Source: an uncultured Geobacteraceae bacterium (GTDB lineage Bacteria; Desulfobacterota; Desulfuromonadia; Geobacterales; Pseudopelobacteraceae). From it: a stretch of 5,237 bases of DNA. Position numbers and translations under genes: made by a program. How positions within the stretch are numbered: the stretch's first letter is position 1; each line of letters begins with the position of its first letter. Below, in pieces: positions 1 through 5,237 of the stretch. The notes below the pieces were generated by a model. It saw only the letters and a list, made by a program, of their open reading frames with translations, was not told the origin of the DNA and did no database searches. The DNA lies in assembly GCA_903879825.1 (NCBI GenBank), contig CAIRND010000442.1, forward strand, positions 1-5,237, in the 5' to 3' direction.

Positions 1-354
1 ATTTTCAATTACCCGCTGATCAACGGCGCTGCCGTCACGGTGTCCGGCCAGTTGCATGCTTATGGCATCGCCGGCCTGCAGGAAGACCCCTACCATTGCA
101 TCGGTGAGAGCTATTTCGTGGTGCCTGACACGATCCAGTAACGTCTCAAGCGTGTGAGTTACTACCGTCATGTCGGGAAAACCAAATGTCCCTGCTCCTC
201 CCTTAATAGAGTGAGCCGATCTGAATACGGCATTCAGGGCTTCGTCATCAGGGTTGCCCGGATCAATGGCAAGGAATATTCGCTCCATCTCGGCCAGATG
301 CTCTGCGCTCTCGTCAAAAAAAACCTGGTAGAACTGACTGAGATCAACATTCAT
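1..354 (-). CDS. cheA: Chemotaxis histidine kinase CheA, N-terminal part (cut by window edge)
   Basis: CheA is the cytoplasmic kinase that couples chemoreceptor arrays to CheY and CheB. It autophosphorylates on a histidine of its N-terminal HPt (P1) domain and passes the phosphate to the response regulators. The complement of 354-1 is open for 118 codons and runs off the left edge. It begins MNVDLSQFYQVFFDESAEHL, typical of CheA. The HPt motif FRSAHSIKGGAGTFGF covers about residues 44-59, and its His48 is at the same number as the phosphorylated His of E. coli CheA. A second helix block (THTLETLLDRVR, then residues to about 100) completes the P1 bundle. The P2, dimerisation, ATPase and CheW-like domains lie outside the window. 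The ATG at 354 is chosen because an AAGGAGT site lies 6 bases upstream. The gene starts 21 bases after the STAS gene, so the two are probably co-transcribed. The family call is secure; which chemotaxis pathway class it serves cannot be seen. Confidence 0.95.
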   Translation of the reverse strand, partial: MNVDLSQFYQVFFDESAEHLAEMERIFLAIDPGNPDDEALNAVFRSAHSIKGGAGTFGFPDMTVVTHTLETLLDRVRHHEIALTDAMVGVFLQAGDAISMQLAGHRDGSAVDQRVIEN

Positions 355-360
355 TACGCA

Positions 361-367
361 ACTCCTT
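361..367 (-). promoter_or_regulatory. Ribosome binding site of cheA
   Basis: The complement reads AAGGAGT, a near-perfect Shine-Dalgarno sequence 6 bases before the ATG at 354. It fixes the cheA start and lies in the 21-base gap after the STAS stop codon. Confidence 0.85.
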
Positions 368-375
368 AACCGGCA

Positions 376-693
376 TCAGGCCACCTCCGGATAGTTGTCC
401 GTAAAGCATTGACCCAGCCCAAGCCGATCGATAGTCAGCAGCATTTCTTCAGGCAGATTGATCAGTATTGCTTTGATACCGCGTGCACTGGCACATTCCA
501 GCCATACGTGGAGAAGCTGCAGTCCGCTCATGTCGATGGCGTCGATCCCTCCACAGTCTATGTGAACTTTTTTGTTACGTGCCGATGACAGTTTAATTAA
601 TGAATGAGATAACGAATCCACCTGCCCCACAACTCCAGAGATGGTCCAGTCTCCTGACAGCTCTGTTTTGGTGTCTGTTTTTCGAATTCTCAT
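376..693 (-). CDS. Single-domain STAS protein (anti-sigma-factor-antagonist type) upstream of cheA
   Basis: A 105-residue protein made up of one STAS domain and nothing else: no signal peptide and no membrane segment, so it is probably cytoplasmic. The family includes SpoIIAA and MlaB. Members act as small binding partners, often switched by phosphorylation of a Ser/Thr at the start of the second helix. The diagnostic block is VHIDCGGIDAIDMSGLQLL (residues 43-61): a beta strand followed by the D-x-S-G turn, with Ser56 as the likely phosphoacceptor. A later hydrophobic strand (IKAILINL, 73-80) and the segment LTIDRLGLGQCF (86-97) fit the end of the fold. The ATG at 693 follows AGGAGGT at 698-704. 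It is first in a probable two-gene unit with cheA, so a role tuning the chemotaxis signalling complex is likely but inferred. No cognate kinase or phosphatase is visible in the window. The family assignment is firm; the function is open. Confidence 0.88.
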   Translation of the reverse strand: MRIRKTDTKTELSGDWTISGVVGQVDSLSHSLIKLSSARNKKVHIDCGGIDAIDMSGLQLLHVWLECASARGIKAILINLPEEMLLTIDRLGLGQCFTDNYPEVA

Positions 694-697
694 GCAG

Positions 698-704
698 ACC
701 TCCT
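698..704 (-). promoter_or_regulatory. Ribosome binding site of the STAS gene
   Basis: The complement reads AGGAGGT, a full anti-Shine-Dalgarno match, 4 bases before the ATG at 693. It supports this start over any internal methionine. Confidence 0.8.
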
Positions 705-835
705 GTAGATGTGCTTACATGCAAATGAAACTTTTAGTACTTGTGTGCTCATTCGTGCCCGGAGATGCAGCGCTTTATTGTCGTGTGACAAGGTGTCGTC
801 GGGCAATTCGTTGGTTCTGTAGCATTGTACTGTTC

Positions 836-851
836 ATCACAGAGTGTGCCA
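836..851 (-). promoter_or_regulatory. Possible sigma-54-like promoter for the STAS-cheA unit
   Basis: The complement reads TGGCAC, then ACTCT, then GTGAT. The -24 half matches the sigma-54 consensus TGGCAC perfectly. The -12 half (GTGAT against TTGCW) matches only 3 of 5 and lacks the usual GC dinucleotide. If real, transcription would start near 825 and leave a leader of about 130 bases before the STAS ATG. Sigma-54 often drives flagellar and chemotaxis genes in Proteobacteria. The imperfect -12 half makes this tentative. Confidence 0.25.
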
Positions 852-1056
852 ATTTTATGTTTGGATGTTTATGTTAAATTACGGATAGTTGTGAGGCTGT
901 TGCGCGAAAGAGGCCGACTGGTTCGATGTTGTGATAGGAATTTTATGAAGGGGTAAATGAAGAGAGAGCTCTGATAAAAAACGATCTACGCAAGATGTAA
1001 AGTTTTCCGACGGTGTTAAAATAGGAGCTTTAGTGATTAATATGGTCAATTACTCT

Positions 1057-1085
1057 GCGTTAATAATACCGCGCCATGTTAACGC
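1057..1085. repeat. Inverted repeat GCGTTAA / TTAACGC with 15-base spacer
   Basis: GCGTTAA at 1057-1063 is the exact reverse complement of TTAACGC at 1079-1085. A T:G wobble and an A:T pair extend the arms inward by two positions. No T-run follows on either strand, so it is not an intrinsic terminator. It could be a regulator-binding dyad upstream of ftsH. Arms of this length with a free spacer arise by chance at least about once in a region this size, so function is unproven. Confidence 0.3.
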
Positions 1086-1162
1086 TAAAAATATGGATAC
1101 ACCGCATCATACAGCCGTCTAACCACGATTCAGGGCAACGACACCCGCTGCATCTCTGATCG

Positions 1163-1191
1163 TTTGCACTTGTCAAACCTCCACTCAATAT
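1163..1191 (+). promoter_or_regulatory. Possible heat-shock (sigma-32-like) promoter of the ftsH operon
   Basis: TTTGCAC (1163-1169) is separated by 14 bases from CTCAATAT (1184-1191). Against the sigma-32 consensus (CTTGAAA, then CCCCATAT) the -35 half matches about 4 of 7 and the -10 half 6 of 8. The start would be near 1198, giving a 5' leader of about 48 bases. FtsH belongs to the sigma-32 regulon in E. coli, so such a site is expected in kind. A weak sigma-70 reading (TTGCAC, 19-base spacer, TATGGT) overlaps the same stretch. Confidence 0.25.
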
Positions 1192-1234
1192 GGTAGCGTC
1201 ACAAAATTTTCAACGCCGCACAACATCTGCACAC

Positions 1235-1240
1235 GGAGGT
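1235..1240 (+). promoter_or_regulatory. Ribosome binding site that fixes the TTG start of ftsH
   Basis: GGAGGT lies 5 bases before the TTG at 1246. No ATG or GTG competes nearby, and the protein from this TTG begins with the normal FtsH N-terminus, so the rare start codon is well supported. Confidence 0.88.
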
Positions 1241-1245
1241 ATACT

Positions 1246-3114
<1,869 letters not shown>

Positions 3115-3118
3115 CAGC

Positions 3119-4348
3119 ATGGCACGCTTTGCACCGCGATTACTGGTCATCTCAACTCCTGAACATGCCGCGGATGAATTGCGCCGGATCAGGGTTGACA
3201 GTTTCGGCATCCTTGAAATGGTACCTAAAATGCGGACGCTCTGTATTGAGCTTTCTCAGGTGGAGTGTCGACAGGCAAATATCCTTAAACAGGAGATGTT
3301 GTCTCTCGGGGGAGACGCTGCTGTTGCCCGCGGTACGGTTGCCTGCAGCATAGACAGAACGGATTGCCTCCTGATTGGATCGGCCAAACAGTTGACCCGA
3401 CTCTGTCGAAAGCTCAAGGCACAACCGTTTGGCCTGGCGGAGTTAGCGGGAGAATTGGATCTGTTGCTGACACGGATTGCCTCCTCACCAGCTCAGTGGA
3501 AAACTTCACGTCGCGTATTATCACTCCAGCGCCCGTTGATTATGGGCATTTTAAATATTACCCCTGATTCGTTTTCTGATGGCGGTTGTTGCAGTACCCT
3601 TGAGCTGGCATGTGAAAAGGCTCTGCAGATGGAAGCCGAAGGTGCTGACATTATCGATATCGGTGGTGAAAGTACCCGTCCCGGAGCGGCGCCGGTATCG
3701 TCTGATGAAGAGATTGGCCGCATTATACCGGTTATTGAGCGGCTTAACGGCGCTCTGAAATGTGCAATTTCAGTTGATACCTGGAAAAGCGATGTTGCTG
3801 ACAGGGCGCTCGCCGCAGGTGCAGAAATTGTCAACGACATCAGTGGATTCAATTTTGACCGTCAGATGGCAGGAATAGCTGCTGCACACGGAGCCGGTGT
3901 GGTACTTATGCACACAAGAGGCGCGCCCGATAAGATGCAGCAGGAAACCGTCTATCATGACCTGATGGCGGAAGTGACTACAAGCCTGAGGGCTTCGTGC
4001 GCCTCTGCTTATGAAGCCGGTGTTTCAAATGATTGCATTGCTATCGATCCTGGTATCGGTTTTGGAAAGGATGTCGCGGGCAATTTGGAACTTATCCGGC
4101 GGTTGGCGGAACTTTCCTGCCTCGGCCTGCCGCTGCTGATCGGTCCGTCGCGCAAATCTTTTATCGGCACGGTTCTGGGGCGTGTCCCGGCGAATGAACG
4201 GCTCTTTGGTACTGCCGCTGCAGTGGCTCTCTCCGTTTCCCATGGTGCAGCCATTGTGCGCGTGCATGATGTCCGGGCGATGCGCGATGTTGCCGACATG
4301 GCACATGCTATCATGCATTCCAAGGCGCATTCCATGGCGCACAGCTGA
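3119..4348 (+). CDS. folP: Dihydropteroate synthase, long form with an N-terminal extension
   Basis: Cytoplasmic enzyme of folate synthesis: it joins p-aminobenzoate to dihydropterin pyrophosphate, giving dihydropteroate, and is the sulfonamide target. The TIM-barrel part starts at about residue 137 of 409 and carries the family motifs: MGILNITPDSFSDGG (142-156, with Asn146), GGESTRPGA (182-190), SVD with Asp220, NDISGF (239-244), MHTRG (264-268), DPGIGFGK (310-317), GPSRKSFIG (342-350) and RVHD (381-384). Typical bacterial enzymes have about 270-290 residues; here some 135 residues precede the barrel. That part includes ANILKQEMLSLGGDAAVARG (53-72) and is not known to be catalytic. The C-terminus is a His/Ser/Ala/Met tail. 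The ATG at 3119 is preferred, being 4 bases after the ftsH stop, but it lacks a clear Shine-Dalgarno site and may depend on translational coupling. An in-frame TTG at 3077 would add 14 residues overlapping ftsH. Enzyme identity is very sure; the exact start less so. Confidence 0.95.
   Translation: MARFAPRLLVISTPEHAADELRRIRVDSFGILEMVPKMRTLCIELSQVECRQANILKQEMLSLGGDAAVARGTVACSIDRTDCLLIGSAKQLTRLCRKLKAQPFGLAELAGELDLLLTRIASSPAQWKTSRRVLSLQRPLIMGILNITPDSFSDGGCCSTLELACEKALQMEAEGADIIDIGGESTRPGAAPVSSDEEIGRIIPVIERLNGALKCAISVDTWKSDVADRALAAGAEIVNDISGFNFDRQMAGIAAAHGAGVVLMHTRGAPDKMQQETVYHDLMAEVTTSLRASCASAYEAGVSNDCIAIDPGIGFGKDVAGNLELIRRLAELSCLGLPLLIGPSRKSFIGTVLGRVPANERLFGTAAAVALSVSHGAAIVRVHDVRAMRDVADMAHAIMHSKAHSMAHS
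4315..4345 (+). repeat. 12-bp tandem repeat at the 3' end of folP
   Basis: GCATTCCAAGGC (4315-4326) is followed directly by GCATTCCATGGC (4327-4338), with one mismatch, and by a partial third unit GCACAGC (4339-4345). Because the unit is a multiple of three it stays in frame and encodes the repeating His-Ser-x-Ala tail just before the folP stop codon. Confidence 0.7.
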
Positions 4349-4377
4349 TATATATTCATATGAATCACTGTTTCAAC

Positions 4378-4382
4378 GAGGA
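4378..4382 (+). promoter_or_regulatory. Ribosome binding site that fixes the cdaA start
   Basis: GAGGA lies 3 bases (5 from its core G's) before the ATG at 4386. The reading frame stays open upstream into folP, so this site, together with the normal CdaA N-terminus, argues against a longer protein overlapping folP. Confidence 0.65.
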
Positions 4383-4385
4383 AGT

Positions 4386-5174
4386 ATGGTTCAGCTTTTC
4401 GACAGCGTCACTCTGCTTGCCATCTTCGACAAGCTTCTTGTTGCCGGCCTGATTTATGGCTGTGCGCTGATTCTCAAAAAAGAGGCGGCATTTCGCCTGC
4501 TCGCTGTTCTCTCGTTTCTCATTGCTGCAGAGTTTATCTCAAAAACAGTCGGTCTCACCTCTACCACCTCTTTTCTCCATCTGCTGCTTTCTTCCGCCCC
4601 CGCTATTGTCGCAATCATTTTTCAGAGTGACATAAAACGTGCCCTTTTTTCATTCTGGAAGCGCCATTCAACCGGCGAAGGTGAAAATGCTGATGTAACG
4701 ACCACGGTTGATGAACTCTCTAAAGGACTTCATGAGTTGGCCGAACGAAGAATTGGAGCCCTGATAGTCATTATCCGCCAGATGTCGATCGATCATCTGG
4801 TTCAGGTTGGTACCGAGATTGACGCCAAGGTGACCAGCGAACTTCTTAATTCAATTTTTCTCCCCTATTCACCAATTCATGACGGTGCGGTTATTATCCA
4901 CCGGGAAAAGATCACTTCTGCCGGGTGTATCCTCCCGCTTTCCCAAAATCCGGACATTGCCAAAAGTTTTGGTACCCGGCACCGGGCCGCCCTGGGAATA
5001 TCTGAACAGACTGATGTTTTGGTGCTGGTCGTCTCAGAAGAAACTGGTAAAATATCAATAGTACATGAAGGCAAGATTACCTACGATGCCGATCCTGCTG
5101 AAATTCGCCGTCTTTCACGCAAGGCGATTGAAGGGCGACGCGCACCAAGAGTAACAGCGACACCGGAACACTGA
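4386..5174 (+). CDS. cdaA: Membrane-bound diadenylate cyclase CdaA (c-di-AMP synthase)
   Basis: CdaA joins two ATP molecules into the second messenger c-di-AMP, which in bacteria studied so far governs potassium and osmolyte balance and cell-wall homeostasis. The protein has 262 residues, close to the family norm of about 270. Three hydrophobic segments come first (about 8-30, 36-53 and 63-79), followed by a charged linker and the cytoplasmic DAC domain. Active-site motifs are intact: HDGAVII with Asp166-Gly167-Ala168, GTRHRAALG with Arg198-His199-Arg200, and SEETG (217-221). The block SELLNSIFLPYSPIHDGA (151-168) is strongly typical. The ATG at 4386 follows GAGGA. Open sequence continues 68 codons upstream inside folP, but it is out of frame with folP and not family-like. 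glmM starts 22 bases after the stop. The usual partner gene cdaR (ybbR) is not between them. GlmM binds and restrains CdaA in Firmicutes; here that is inference. Identity is very sure. Confidence 0.95.
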   Translation: MVQLFDSVTLLAIFDKLLVAGLIYGCALILKKEAAFRLLAVLSFLIAAEFISKTVGLTSTTSFLHLLLSSAPAIVAIIFQSDIKRALFSFWKRHSTGEGENADVTTTVDELSKGLHELAERRIGALIVIIRQMSIDHLVQVGTEIDAKVTSELLNSIFLPYSPIHDGAVIIHREKITSAGCILPLSQNPDIAKSFGTRHRAALGISEQTDVLVLVVSEETGKISIVHEGKITYDADPAEIRRLSRKAIEGRRAPRVTATPEH

Positions 5175-5196
5175 TTTCAGTAGAGGAGAAAATACG

Positions 5197-5237
5197 ATGA
5201 AAAAATTATTTGGAACTGACGGCGTCCGTGGTGTTGC
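5197..5237 (+). CDS. glmM: Phosphoglucosamine mutase GlmM, first 13 codons (cut by window edge)
   Basis: GlmM converts glucosamine-6-phosphate to glucosamine-1-phosphate on the path to UDP-GlcNAc, the precursor of peptidoglycan and LPS. Only the start is present: MKKLFGTDGVRGV, which is the hallmark N-terminus of GlmM with the conserved FGTDG(I/V)RG motif. The ATG at 5197 has an AGGAG site (5184-5188) 8 bases upstream. The gene sits 22 bases after cdaA, the classical cdaA-glmM neighbourhood. The catalytic phosphoserine loop and the rest of the enzyme, normally about 450 residues, lie beyond the window. The identification is good because the motif is distinctive and the context agrees, despite the short stretch. 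Confidence 0.9.
   Translation, partial: MKKLFGTDGVRGV

Larger units (their letters stand above)
694..1245. other. Divergent intergenic region between the chemotaxis unit and the ftsH operon
   Basis: These 552 bases carry no open frame with a credible start and ribosome site. The flanking genes point away from each other, so the region must hold promoters for both directions and needs no terminator. It is AT-richer than the flanking genes, most clearly around 850-890 and 940-1095. Visible elements are a possible sigma-54-like site reading left (836-851), a possible heat-shock-like site reading right (1163-1191) and a 7-bp inverted repeat (1057-1085). No riboswitch, tRNA or sRNA pattern was recognised. 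At this length it could hide an unrecognised small RNA, but nothing I see supports one. Confidence 0.7.

Noticed and set aside
1..141. Open plus-strand frame of 47 codons at the left edge ending in TAA, and the plus ORF at 154-369
   Set aside because: Both lie antisense to cheA, whose N-terminus and HPt motif are unmistakable on the minus strand; neither plus-strand product resembles a known family.
641..877. Plus-strand ORF with a Cys-rich product, including an inner start at 719 that looks like a short signal peptide
   Set aside because: It overlaps the start of the STAS gene, has no ribosome site before either start, and an irregular Cys-rich composition typical of chance frames.
936..977. 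AGGAA followed by tiny frames (MKG-stop and MKREL-stop), leader-peptide-like
   Set aside because: Too short to judge, with no attenuator hairpin or T-run after them; probably chance.
998..1022. TAAAGTTT (sigma-28-like -35) and TAAAAT (-10-like) near 998-1022
   Set aside because: The partner boxes at correct spacing are missing for both sigma-28 and sigma-70.
694..1245. GEMM or ydaO-type cyclic dinucleotide riboswitch upstream of ftsH
   Set aside because: Considered because cdaA is in the operon and such riboswitches occur in Geobacter relatives, but the conserved core sequences of these classes are not visible.
4354..4365. Perfect 12-bp palindrome ATTCATATGAAT in the folP-cdaA gap
   Set aside because: A 12-base palindrome is expected about once by chance in 5 kb, and as RNA it would form only a four-pair stem; no terminator T-run follows.
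4182..4385. Upstream extension of cdaA by 68 codons
   Set aside because: It overlaps conserved folP sequence in another frame, has no family similarity, and the ATG at 4386 has its own ribosome site and a normal CdaA N-terminus.

Overview
The window looks like chromosomal DNA from a Gram-negative delta-class bacterium of the Desulfuromonadales type (Geobacter, Pelobacter or Desulfuromonas relatives). This rests on the gene order ftsH-folP-cdaA-glmM, the TTG-started FtsH of typical length, the long-form FolP and the moderate GC content. The assignment is by recognition and inference only. No mobile element, CRISPR array, tRNA or rRNA was found.

Left part (1-693, minus strand): a two-gene chemotaxis unit reads leftward out of the window. 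A 105-residue single-domain STAS protein (376-693) is followed 21 bases later by cheA (354 down to the window edge). Only the first 118 CheA residues are visible, but they include the complete histidine-phosphotransfer motif with the phospho-accepting His48. Both genes have good Shine-Dalgarno sites.

Middle (694-1245): a 552-base non-coding gap separates the divergent units. It must hold promoters for both. I see a tentative sigma-54-like site for the chemotaxis side, a tentative heat-shock-like (sigma-32) site for the ftsH side, and one 7-bp inverted repeat. None is strong.

Right part (1246-5237, plus strand): a tight housekeeping operon. FtsH is the membrane AAA+ zinc protease. FolP is dihydropteroate synthase with an extra N-terminal region of about 135 residues. 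CdaA is the membrane diadenylate cyclase that makes c-di-AMP. GlmM is phosphoglucosamine mutase, of which only the first 13 codons are present. Gaps of 4, 37 and 22 bases and the lack of terminators suggest one transcript. It combines membrane quality control, folate synthesis, c-di-AMP signalling and the first committed steps toward UDP-GlcNAc for peptidoglycan and LPS.

The points most worth a second look are: the cdaA-glmM pair without the cdaR/ybbR gene that usually sits between them; the uncharacterised N-terminal domain of FolP; and a small His-Ser-x-Ala tail on FolP made by a 12-bp tandem duplication. I do not see a wholly new system here.
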